NCBI GenBank assembly: GCA_031002005.1
Contig: JARYHS010009186.1
Location: 105,808,829 to 105,872,828, forward strand
Source of the DNA: Vandiemenella viatica
Taxonomy: Eukaryota; Arthropoda; Insecta; Orthoptera; Morabidae
Reading direction: 5' to 3'
DNA: 64,000 bases
Shown here: in pieces, positions 29,476 through 40,070 of the stretch
Position numbering within the stretch: position 1 is the stretch's first letter
Layout: every line of letters starts with the position of its first letter
Made by a program: the position numbers and the translations under genes
The notes under the pieces: model-generated
The model's database searches: none
Told to the model about the DNA's origin: nothing
The model's input: the letters and a program-made list of their open reading frames with translations, nothing else

Positions 29476-32343
29476 ATGAATAACGCAGTTATTGTTCACT
29501 TTATTTGTGATAGCATCGCTCGGATTTCCAAGTTTCGTTTATCGTGTTTTGATGAGTGGCTGGCTAGCGGGCACATTACCGTTTGGTATTCCTGCGCAGT
29601 CGCTACTCCACGCAGCATAACACGCTGTGGCATGCACTCTCGCCCGTTTGGCGTGGATCCCCCGTTGCCGTGCTCATGGGAAAGTAGTTGCAGCATGTCC
29701 ATATTTGCTGTGTACTCCGTTGGAACAAAAGTCTTATCGAAATTGATAGACATGTATAGTAATATTGGGGGTTATGCTTGAGAGGTAGAGAAGCGAAAAC
29801 CAGACGAAATAAATGGCAGGTGGACTCGTTGGGCATGTTTCTTTTTATCCCGCTAGGCCATACGGCTTGTCGACGGCTGAGTTAACATGGGACATGAATG
29901 GAAATCGGCCATATTGCGTTATGGTACTTACAACAGTGTCTGAACAAATTCAGGATAGCCATACCTAGCCTGGCACTGTTCAATTACGCATCAGATTTAC
30001 AAGTAAAACTTGAGTCGAAGGTTATTTTATTAAGCTGAAAAAATCGTGACAAAATAACATAGATATAAACCAAAGGACACAAAAGTTGGCATTTGTAAGA
30101 AAGCTTTGAGATCAATGGCGACACATATTGTGGCGGTTAGACAACTCCAGGGACAATATTAGGAAGGTGAGAAATTCGAGGATCAGTAGGTTGCAAATGT
30201 AAATGAGTGTTTAAGTAGAATGTCGAGACATAGAGGATTAAAAGAAACAGTGGAGGACATACTGTAAATCATTACAACACAGCACTTGGTGAAGAGTAGT
30301 CTATAATTGAAGTTGATAATTTTTCAGTACTCTTCAGTGAAAGACACATTCAGTTACAAGAGAACAGGCTTTTTCTCCTATTCCGAAGAAAACAAGGAAC
30401 AATATACAATAGAACAGGCCTGTAAGTTAGGATTCTAAACACGAAAACTGTTTATCACAGACAACTGTGCATTTTCAATGTTATAATAAACAATACCTCT
30501 AAAAGTGCGCCTGATCTATACAAACGCACTGCTTACGATTTCCTCCAACACGGATTAGGCCAATATAAAGAGGCAGAGAGGGCCCTAATACACATCACTG
30601 CAGTGTCTGTGAATCTAAATGCTTGTTAAGTCTGACAACCGTTTGATTGGAGATTAGACGTTGCAGATTTTTCATTTCATAAATAACGTGCCGTAATTTC
30701 GTTCTAACATGAATGTTTACTGTTTCCTAAACATTTTTAAAGTTCGGCCCAAAGATTAAGAAATTTCTGAAGAATAAAGAACGGCTAGAGTCGACATAAA
30801 CATTCAGTTGATTGATTTTTTAAATTGAATTCAATGTAACTGCGATGGAGTTAATGCTCCGGCGGTAATTTCCCTGTTCGCATACTTCGGCGTGTCATGA
30901 ATTTTTACCTTGAATTCTTTCACTGTTTCAGAAAAATTACTCAGAATTTGCCTCAGTAATTTATTCCGGGCTAACTACGAAAGAAAATTTCCGCACTCCG
31001 TTGCATCTGAACTCGAATGGCAAGTTTTCACTTCTTTCGTTTATAGTTTGTTATTATTTGCATTTCGCAGAGAGTAATAAAATTTACCAGTGGTATGACT
31101 TGTCCTTTACGTGAATACGTGAATGCAAAATACAGAATAAATTTCTAAATTATACAGCGTAATCTACTCGAAAATCTCGTTAAAAACAGCTAGACGGTAA
31201 AATACGAGAACAATTGGGTGGCTGTAATATAAGTTGTCGGATTTCCAGTATAATGCCTGGTTGTGATTTCTATTTGGCTTTGCATGATCTTTATGAAGGT
31301 AATTAAAACTGAGGAAGATAATTTTGAATTAAAAAGTCTGTTTGGAAATTATGCTGAATTTTTTATTTCAGTTAACCAAAAGGTTGTCTTGGAAGTAAGC
31401 TTCCTCCGTAGTTGCTGGACCCAATCCGGCGTTTATGCCATCAAAGGCAACATTTCGGAATCTTTGTATTCTACTCTCCCTTAATAACTTTCATAGAGAG
31501 TTTTGGTTTATGAAACAAGAAATTCTGGTAGTCAGAAGGAGATGGAGGGGCGGGGTAGGCGGGGTAGGGGGGGGGGGAGCAAGCTTCCAAGAACGCTTAG
31601 CATTGATGGTCGAAAACTGTCAGAAGCAACGTATGGTGACTGGTATCGGAACTATGGAAACGAAAGTAGAGAGAAAACAGATGAAGATAATAAAGAAGTG
31701 AAAAGTTCTGATCAGACAAACAAAGTAAACAGAACCAAGAAAGTAGATACTACTGTGGCGGAGATCCGTAGCATTAAAATGCATTGAAATAATGACAATT
31801 TGAAGTTATACAGTCGTTGTGTGTACTGCCATGTCTGAAGAAAGTAAAAAACGTATTTTGCAGCTAAAGACTAAAAGCCAAATTTTTATTATGACATTCA
31901 GCAAGTGAAACATTTCTTGATGAAGTTTGTTTCGTTTTGTTGTGATGACGTGTTGGACTGGCCAGGTGAGTCCCCGATTGGAACAGCAGGTAGTAGAGCA
32001 TGCTGGCAGTGATCCAAACTGCCGCCACTTCCACGTTTTCTCTTTCACTGTGGCCACCAAGTACGTGGACTTCCCCTCGGATTGATCCTCGCTCTGCGTG
32101 TTCTGTTGCGGAAAACGTGTGCATTATTCCTCGGAAATGTTTACCATAGTATCAGGAAGAGATACTGAAAACTGGATGGACATGAATAGCAAACATACGT
32201 TACAGGTTTCCAGGAACAGCGCTCGATTGTAATCGTTTCTAGTAATTTTCAACATGCGTTGAACATAAGAGGAAGGTTGATTCTGGGATCGCGCAGGTTT
32301 CGTAACCCGTAGCAATGAAAGGATTCTTCTGATCTGTGATATC
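29476..32343. other. No recognised gene; one G-rich patch
   Basis: Open frames of 60-100 codons exist on both strands but none shows a domain. At 31545-31580 there is a G-rich patch with a run of 12 G. The last nine bases before the next element, 32344-32352, are its left target duplication. Confidence 0.35.
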
Positions 32344-32352
32344 AATGGAAAT

Positions 32353-33208
32353 GTAATGGATCGACTCTGTTGCACAGTGAAAATCCTAAATACCTCGGCG
32401 TAACTCTTGACAGAGGTCTCACTTTCAAAAGCCATTGTCGCAATTTCAAGATGAAAATATCATCACGCAACAACATCTTAAGCAAGTTGACCGGATCTAG
32501 CAGGGGAGCTAACCCTAGATTCATCCGCACCTCTACCTTAGCATTATGCTACTCCGCAGCAGAGTACGCATGTCCTGTGTGGCAAAAATTCAGTCATGCT
32601 CAGACAGTAGACGTTGTACTCCACAGAACATGCCGGTTCATCACAGATTGTCTCAGACCATCGCCTGTGAGCAAAATGGAGATACTAGCTGGCATCGCCC
32701 CTGGAGACAAACGCCGGGAAGTTGCTACCAGCGTGGCAAGGCTTAAAGTGAACGAAGACGCCCGACACCCCTTACATGGCTATACACCAGCGCCATCGAG
32801 ACTAAAGTCCCGATCAAGCTTCATGCGTACTTCAAAGCCACCAGATGGTGCTCCAAGCAATGAAAGAATGCTGGCCTGGGAGAAGAGAGTGCAACATGAT
32901 TTCGAGTGTATCAAGCCAAAAGAGGTTCTACCACCTGGGTCTGAACAACCATGGCCCACATGGAAGTCATTAAACAGGCTTCGAGTTGGAGTTGGCCACT
33001 GCAAAGATACTCTTGCCACCTGGGAGAACAACCAGATACAACATGTTCGTGCGGGGAGAGAGAAACCATGGTACATCTGCGGTCCTGTCCACAGCTCGGA
33101 ATAAACGTATCTCAATTTGACATCCAATCAGCTACTGACAAAGCCATCGTATTGACGGAAAAACTACCACATATCTGATGCTGTCATCGACACGAGAAGA
33201 AGAAGAAG
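32353..33208 (+). mobile_element. LINE 3' end (family L3a) with (GAA)n tail
   Basis: The element ends in AGAAGAAGAAGAAG and is flanked by AATGGAAAT at 32344-32352 and 33209-33217. Only the part downstream of the RT catalytic core remains. The family differs from the L1a and L2a LINEs by its (GAA)n tail and protein sequence. Confidence 0.75.
32370..33178 (+). pseudogene. LINE RT C-terminal region with one frame change
   Basis: From 32388 the frame reads YLGVTLDRGLTFKSHC, the usual segment after the RT palm domain, then RNNILSKLTGSSRGANPRFI and TSTLALCYSAAEYACPVWQK, a hallmark run of one insect LINE group. LAGIAPGDKRREVA follows. Near 33010-33030 the frame shifts and TCSCGERETMVHLRSCP, a CxC...H...C knuckle, continues in the other frame to the stop at 33178. 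The gene is 5'-truncated. I do not name the clade; Jockey- or CR1-type is possible. Confidence 0.75.
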
Positions 33209-33217
33209 AATGGAAAT

Positions 33218-36200
33218 AACATCCTTTATTAGCATGAGAAACTTTATAAATTAAAATGATTGGATTTGAATTTTAAATAGGCCTAAATGTATATAAAATT
33301 AATAATTCACATCTCAGTGATTTAATTACATCAAAACCAATGGTTTCTTTAATTTGAATAAAGGTAATTTTTAGCAAATCACAGTCATATCGGATTGAAT
33401 TTGTAAACGTGTGAATAAGGGATTCAATTTTGATTGGCAGGGTGTTTGAGGGTCTTTTCGTTGTGGATGATTAGCGCACTGATGAAGAAGGGCGCCATCA
33501 TGATGGGTGTGAAACAGCACGAAAATAGTTGACTGCCGAGTCCTTGCGCAGCTAATGGGGATCCTTGGGGCGAAGGTAGCAGTATTGTGAATGACACTGG
33601 GCTGTCGCGTCATTGTAAGCCCCCGTCTGACTGCTCTGCCGAGTCCTCTCCCATGCCGTAGCCTTGATGAATTTATCCGCGATACAAAAAATCGGCAGGA
33701 ATTTTGGTGGGAGGCAACACTTAGCCAAATATCGTCTTGACGCAGTAAGACTCACCAGCTCTGATTGGCTCATTTGCACCAGAAAGTAAACTTTGTCACT
33801 GCTCACAGGAATCACGACGGTGATTGATTTAAACACTTCGCCAATTTAGTGCAGTTTATTGGCGTTCATAAATAATAACGCGTTTGTCAAGAAACGTAGT
33901 GTTAAGCAACTTTCGAAGCTTAATATACATCCAAAAGGTTACCGCTAATATTACCGCACTGAATAGTCACGTGACCTTGGATATCTTTTTCCTCGCCACT
34001 CATTGTCAGGTGGCGTGATATATGTTTGTAATGGATTTCTGTTGAAGAATACATTATATGACACCTGGATATTGTTATCAATTAGTTTCATATAACTGCT
34101 TGTTTGAAATCGCATGTTACAGATACTGGCAAAATATTTCGTATGGTACTCCTGTCCTAAAATTTCCAATTACAGTAGTTTCTATTTACGAGTCCATTCT
34201 GCTTGAATTATAGTATCTGGTTAACTTGTTTATAAACATTGGAATCAGCCTGATAATCCTCTCGTAATTTAGGAATCTGCTAGTTTCAATTGTTCAAACT
34301 TAGAATATAGATACGCGTTACGGTAACAGCTTTCGTACAACATGACCGATTAGAAAATAATTGTGAGATAACTAAAGAACTTTCGTACAACATTATTGTC
34401 AGTACTACAAAATAATACTTATTTTTTAGTATAAGGAACTAGTATTACATGCGAGGCCACTCACAGCAGTTATCAGGTCAAAAGGACCTCAATGTTTATA
34501 CTGCTTTTGATTCTTTTTATAACAAACTCTTTATATTAATATCTATTTAGCGGAAGATTATGAGAGTCATAATACGAGTGAGGTTTCAATTATCCTACAC
34601 CAATTTATTTTGAGACTAGTAGATGTCTATAAAATGAATGGGATAAATTGAAACGCGGAGGTCAAGTGCTAAAACAATGTAAATACATTAATACAATGAT
34701 ACAATAAATACATGTAATTTATAGCGTCATGCACATAACTCTCAAATATTATTCGTATGATGTAACATCCAGGAGTATAATAATAACTCCATGGTGATAT
34801 TTAAAACCTCGGCATATCCCTTCGTGCAGTGGCTATATGATATTGTCGCTCGTGTTGGTTATTTCCTATGCAATATTTCTCATTATTATTTAACCATGTC
34901 TTTATTGCCTGCCTAAATTGATAATTTTGTTTAGTTTATCATTTACAACCATGTTGTTACATGACATTTACTAAATTTCAAATTGCTAATAATTAATTAC
35001 ATTATTTTCTCATTTTGGTTACCCTTATCGGGACTTTATTTTTTCTCTTGTTTCTTGTCTCGGTGAGTAAACGTATAGTGTTTTAATTATGTCAGTTTTC
35101 TCCTTTAGTTTGATAATATATATCCTGTACTGATGAGAAACATACACAGTTCCACTAGTATCTCCCGGTTAGTGTACTGTATAATACGAAGGTTGCGCCT
35201 TGTGTTGTGAGGGATTAAACTGCAGTGACAGAACGAGGACAGAACTTCACCCGGCTTAGTAGATGTGTTTCATTCTCCTACTGCTAAGCCATAATTTACA
35301 AAGCATCTGTAGTGTTACTGTGTAATGTTTTACATTGTATTGCACGTCTTACTTCATATCAGCCCAAGGATGTGTTGTCCATCTGCTATACAAGTGTTGA
35401 CACATTTAACTTTAAACTTGTGTCAAAAACCTGTCGTTTCATCTAGAAACTAAGAAACTGTCTGCGATGTGAGTGTAATTGCTTAACCGTGCGATGTAAT
35501 TAATATTTGCTGGTGATATGCAACAATTTATTTGTGATTTCCTATAAGACGATTTTTAACAGGCGTTGGACTAATTGTGTCCATGATTTCGCCAGAAAGT
35601 TATGGGAATTTTTTTATCTTTTAACATTTATATGGTGCCTATATGGTCATAAAACAAAACAAAACAATAAAAAAACGTATTTATATGACGCTTTTAAATG
35701 TATTTCTCGATCTAAACGCATCTATCGTTCAGAGATTTTTTAATTTATGCTCTCTGTGATGCAAAGTGTTACCCTTTCAAGAGTCTCTCTCTATCTTTAG
35801 AAAAAGTCTAAGGCAAACATGTATAACATGTATAACAAAGGTGCCTAGGCATCACTCCAGTGCTGTTTTTTTCCGTAAATTCTTCGTTACATAGTTTTAT
35901 TACTATATTTAAAAATAGTTAATACAATGTGTGTTACTTGATTACCTAAAATGTAATTTTCAGACGTGCCAAAGTCGAGATATTACGTCGTATAACGCTT
36001 CCTGGTTAGTAGGAAATGTGAGGCAAAATCTGTTTAGGCCTGGTTTGAGCTAAAATTTTCCCGTGGCGTTTCGCATGAACCCAAGAATTGTAGTGTATAT
36101 AAATATTCGTACACTAAGATGTGTAGCGCATGTGGTGATGATAACAGAGACAAGTCTAATTTCGTTTAAGAAGGAAAATCCCTATCCTACGTAGCGCTGA

Positions 36201-36925
36201 GACACTAATCAACCAATTACTCAGTTCACACGAGTTTACATATTAGTATATTTTGATTCGTTTATGTTTTTTACATTTACTGTTATCTATTTTTCTGAGA
36301 TATTTCGAGAAATCTGCTGAAATGTTTTATTAAATAGACAGAAACATTATTAATCGATATGAATTACTGCATCGTGATATTTAAGAAACACAGTTGACAA
36401 CATGAAGTTCCTTGTGTATGCTATACGTTCTTTATAGAGCCTATTCACATAATATTCGAATTAACGGGGATTACATTTTATTACTGCATTTATCATAACT
36501 CCAATAGTAGGTATCAGATTGTCATCAAGCGTAGTTACTACTTACGTTTTCAGTCGAACAATATTGTGACATTCGTGGGGCAATTTAAGCTACCATTTTG
36601 GTAGTAACCTTTTTTTTTTTGATAATTATATCTGATAACTCTGCTCTTACAAATAGTATTTACTGTGAATTTCTAAATCTAATCGATGTGAATTTCCATT
36701 TGATAATAAATAACTCTTATCATAATTGGTCTGCTTAAGCAGTATCATCGAAAACGAGTTTAAATACAAATGTTACGTTTCACGATTCGTCAGTCACATA
36801 CCACCCATACATACGCAAAAAAAATATGTGCACCATTTAGTAATTGTATACACGCGGAAAGTCGAAAAATCATAACCATTGTTTTGTTCACAGGTTTGCG
36901 CAGGGCGCTCTTGTTACACGCTTTA
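33218..36925. other. No recognisable feature
   Basis: About 3.7 kb of AT-rich sequence. I found no coding region with a recognisable domain, no repeat shared with other parts of the window and no long inverted repeat. Confidence 0.4.
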
Positions 36926-37704
36926 TATTAGCTTGACTTGTATGTATGTATGTATGTATGAATGTAACTGAATTTTACAACTCCATTTTGACCCACTTCC
37001 AGATGTCCGAGCTGTTTGAAATTTGGCACACATATTAAGAACCGGTGACAATACAACAATTTCATAGCTATATCCTGCTATTCTCATTACTTTGACAGTA
37101 ACAACAGAAAAATGGTTGAATGTCGTGGAATTTTGCAATTTAATTTTAACCCAATTCCAGATGTCCGAATTGTTTGAAATTATGCTCATGTATTGATAAC
37201 TGATTACAATACAATAATTTCATAGCTATGTCTTGATATTCTGATTACGTAAAAACATAAAAATTTTGCACAAGTTTTAAGAACCGTTGATAATACAGTA
37301 GTCTCTTTGCAACGTCCTGCTATTCTCGTTACTCTGACGGCAATAATAGAAAAATGGTTGCATGTAATGGAATCTTTCATTTCAGTGTTTACCCGCTTCC
37401 TGACGTCCGAATCGTTTGAAATTTTGCACACTTATTAAGAACCGATAAAAATTCAATAATTTCACTCTCACCACGTTGTCAGAAACAACTTAAAAGTGGT
37501 TGAATGTAATGGAAAGTTTCATTTCAATTTTCACCCACTTCAGAAAGTCCGAATTGTCTGAAATTTTGTACATGCATTAAGAACCGATGACAATCCAATA
37601 ATTTCATATCTATTTCTTAGTAATCTCATTACTTTGACAGTAAAAACACTAAAGTGATTTAACCGTCTTATGAAAGATGTGGCTCATTTTCACCCACTTT
37701 CCGA

Positions 37705-37975
37705 ATCGTCTTTGTGGCCTAGTTGGTTAAGGCGCGTGACTGGCGAGTAGACATTCCCTGCTCGAATCCTGATTTCGGTTCGCATTTTTTGCGGATATTA
37801 TAAATGGAAAAGATTAGGATAACCCATGGTTAGGACTTCGAGTTAAACTACACGTATCCTATACTTGATGGGATTACTGAGTTAAACAAATGCAGCCGCG
37901 ACATTAGTGCACAGGTGCGATTCGAGAAATCTTCGTCATTTGGCGGCCACACCCTTCGGAGATTTCCCGCCCAAT
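37705..37975 (+). mobile_element. SINE-B with tRNA-like head
   Basis: The head TCGTCTTTGTGGCCTAGTTG then GTTAAGGCGCGTGACTGG has an A box (TGGCCTAGTTGG), and the B box reads GCTCGAATCC at 37760-37769. The body continues TTTTTTGCGGATATTATAAA, GGATAACCCATGG, GCCGCGACATTAGTGCAC and GGAGATTTCCCG. It is the only copy here with its head. No A tail or clean duplication is visible because a LINE tail fragment follows at once. Confidence 0.65.
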
Positions 37976-37978
37976 ATA

Positions 37979-38098
37979 GCCATCATCATCATCATCGTTC
38001 TCCAGTTTCCCGGGTGTGATTTACGAGCCTTGGTTGCTGTAGACGATCGTCTTCCGCTGTCTCCTATCCAGAAAGGTTTCTCAGACTGCAGTCGCTTA
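37979..38098 (-). repeat. LINE 3' tail fragment
   Basis: CCATCATCATCATCATCG at 37979 on the plus strand is the (TGA/ATG)n tail of a minus-strand LINE, as at 8656. The next 100 bp read on the minus strand as GCGGAAGACGATCGTCTACA and lack a partner in copy 1 of the composite, so they were inserted here. Confidence 0.5.
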
Positions 38099-38327
38099 AC
38101 GTGATGTTGAATAGTAAGTTTTCGAAATATTACTTCGTACCATTATAGAAAAGTAGCCTTCCTCGTTTACCCTGCTGTTGGGTCTCTTGTTGAGTTGACA
38201 ATTTAATTGTATTTTACTCTTGGGAATAATAATTAAAAATGAAACTACAACTCAAAGAAAAAGAGAGATTGGCGATGAAAAGCCAACAGTAAGAAACATA
38301 CTTTTTAAACTATCTGAACTAAAAAGT

Positions 38328-38820
38328 TAAAAATAAAATTGTAGTTTAAAAAACTAAAATCACGCTTTCGTAGTAATGTGAACTAAAAGGTTAAAAAAAT
38401 AATATTTAAATATAAACATTTTGTTTAACAGTGATAGGACGTCCCACAATTCAATATAAATTAATTTTTTTGAATAAGCTTAAAGTATAAAGTCACTGAT
38501 TACAAAATTAACTTTAATGTTAAAAAAGCGTGGGGTAAGCTCTACATAACTTTTGGCAATGACTCTGTCTTTACAAACAGCCAACGACAAAAAATATAAG
38601 ACAACTGAAATAGCACCCCATGCTTTTTTACATTAAAGTTAATTTTGTAATCAGTGACTTTATTCTTTAAGCTTATTCAAAAAAATTAATTTATATTGAA
38701 TTCTGGGACGTCCTATCACTGTTAAACAAAATGTTTATATTTAAATATTATTTTTAACCTTTTAGTTCACATTACTACGAAAGGGTGAGTTGAGTTTTTT
38801 AAACTACAATTTTATTTTTA
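38328..38820. repeat. Long hairpin (fold-back) at the end of composite copy 2
   Basis: The arms are 38328-38539 and 38612-38820, about 210 bp each, with a 72-bp loop. Landmarks: GTGATAGGACGTCCCACAAT against ATTCTGGGACGTCCTATCAC, and GTGGGGTAAGC against TAGCACCCCATGC. ACAAAAAATATAAGACAACT lies in the loop, as in copy 1. Pairing is kept despite many sequence differences from copy 1. Confidence 0.85.
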
Positions 38821-39059
38821 CAACCCAAAAGGGTAAAGATGGTCGGTATACAGAAAAACGCATGTTAGGGACATAGTATGGAGAAAGTTGAGGGTTACAT
38901 ATGGCCGGTACCGTATATGCCATATAGGGATGGTTAATGCGCTTTCGGGGGGGGGGGGGGGCTAGCGCCAATGCTTCTTGATGATCTGGCTTTAATAAAC
39001 ATAAAAAATGATTTACTTAGAAATATTTATTTGGCTAATGTAATCTCTAAATATGCCGA
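38821..39059. other. No gene; 15-G run
   Basis: A run of 15 G at 38947-38961 is the only notable feature. The sequence near 39000-39060 may belong to the following LINE but is out of frame. Confidence 0.35.
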
Positions 39060-39657
39060 CATCAAATCAAAATACATAATTATGAAACAGTTCGTAAACC
39101 AGTAGTTTTGTATGCAGCTGAAACCTTGTTCTTGAATGCCGATAAAGGACTTTTGGGAGAACTGGAGAAAAAAGAGAGAAAAATTATTAGAGGAATTCTG
39201 GGTTCCAACTTTAAGAATGGTGTCCATCAAAAGAGATCTAACAAAAAAGTCTACAGCAAAATAGAGAAAATCACTGAAACAATCCGCAAAAGATGGGCCC
39301 GATTCTATGGCCACCTCAAACGGATGGAGAATAACCAAAAAAAAATTAATTTATTTGATTCCAGACCCAAAACTGTAATTCCCTGGTTCGTAAATATTAA
39401 AGAAGATCTTAATTTGATGGGACTAGAACCAGAAGATGCTTTCAACAGAGATATATTTCGGAAGAAGTTAATGACTAGTGGGACAAGCCGAGACGAACAC
39501 TCCAACAGAAGACGCGGTACACTCTGGACAGAGGAGCGCAAACAGGCGCATTCGAAACGAATGAAGGAGTTCTGGGCCCAAAAGAAGATGAAACTCGCTG
39601 CCAAATGCACAAAGGCTTAACGTGGTCCTAGTTGGCCTCAACGAATAAATAAATAAA
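39060..39657 (+). mobile_element. LINE 3' end (family L4a)
   Basis: Coding sequence from about 39075 to 39620 is followed by a short 3' end, GGCCTCAACGAATAAATAAATAAA. It is 5'-truncated. No clear target duplication was found. Confidence 0.7.
39075..39620 (+). CDS. C-terminal region of a LINE polyprotein (partial, open)
   Basis: The frame reads IHNYETVRKPVVLYAAETLF, matching the VLYGAETW-type segment downstream of the RT, then LLGELEKKERKIIRGILGSN, KRSNKKVYSKIEKITETIRK and RWARFYGHLKRM. It stays open to the stop at 39618-39620. The conserved GxETW has become AAETL. The C-terminus is strongly basic (ERKQAHSKRMKEFWAQKKMK). Being open for at least 170 codons, it is one of the better preserved fragments, but it lacks the endonuclease and RT domains. 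Confidence 0.65.
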   Translation, partial: HNYETVRKPVVLYAAETLFLNADKGLLGELEKKERKIIRGILGSNFKNGVHQKRSNKKVYSKIEKITETIRKRWARFYGHLKRMENNQKKINLFDSRPKTVIPWFVNIKEDLNLMGLEPEDAFNRDIFRKKLMTSGTSRDEHSNRRRGTLWTEERKQAHSKRMKEFWAQKKMKLAAKCTKA

Positions 39658-39661
39658 AGCA

Positions 39662-40066
39662 TTATTTGAACTTGTGGTGATAAGTCGCGACATTTTGCGA
39701 GTAATGACTCTGTATCTGAATGTGAGGTGAATCGCCTTGAAGTGTTGCGCGGTCAGTGTTGGCTCGTGCCTTGTGGACGTTGTCAGTCTTGCGGCGCAGC
39801 CACTTAGCGTGATGGCCGGATGTCCGCGTCAGGTCGATCGCCATCGAGAATCGATCCCGCTGTTGAGGCCGGCTCGCGAGAGCGACCCAGTGGTCCGCTT
39901 CTTTCGCTACTTTCGCTGAACGCCGCAAGCTGCCCGGGAAGCTTTCTGCAGATCGAAAGTTGAGCTTGTATTGGCTCAGGGGTCGGAGATACGCTGCTCT
40001 GCCTACTGCAGACTGGTGGTTGCTATAATGTCTACACAATCTCACACGTTCTGATACACAAAGAAC
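39662..40066. other. GC-rich patch, no recognised gene
   Basis: From about 39725 to 40000 GC and CpG content are much higher than in the neighbours. A minus-strand open frame of 127 codons (39662-40045, MRLCRHYSNHQSAVGRAAYL) crosses it. I know no matching domain, and open frames are common in GC-rich DNA. It lies between a LINE end and a DNA transposon. Confidence 0.3.
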
Positions 40067-40070
40067 ATAT

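Larger units (their letters stand above)
36926..38820 (+). repeat. Composite repeat, copy 2 (unit array plus hairpin)
   Basis: The start TATTAGCTTGACTTGTATG matches 9889. Unit marks (GTTTGAAATT..., ATTAAGAACCG) fall at about 37014, 37172, 37261, 37414 and 37556. The same order, including one short unit, is kept in copy 1, so the array was copied as a whole and did not grow separately in each place. This copy contains a fuller SINE-B and a LINE tail fragment but lacks the LINE and SINE-A seen in copy 1. It ends with the hairpin at 38328-38820. Both copies lie in the same orientation. Confidence 0.75.

Noticed and set aside
37705..37780. tRNA gene
   Set aside because: Same reasoning: tRNA-like head joined to a repeat body also present at 12095 and 18228.
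39662..40045. 127-residue minus-strand open frame
   Set aside because: GC-rich context and no domain; reported only as a composition patch.
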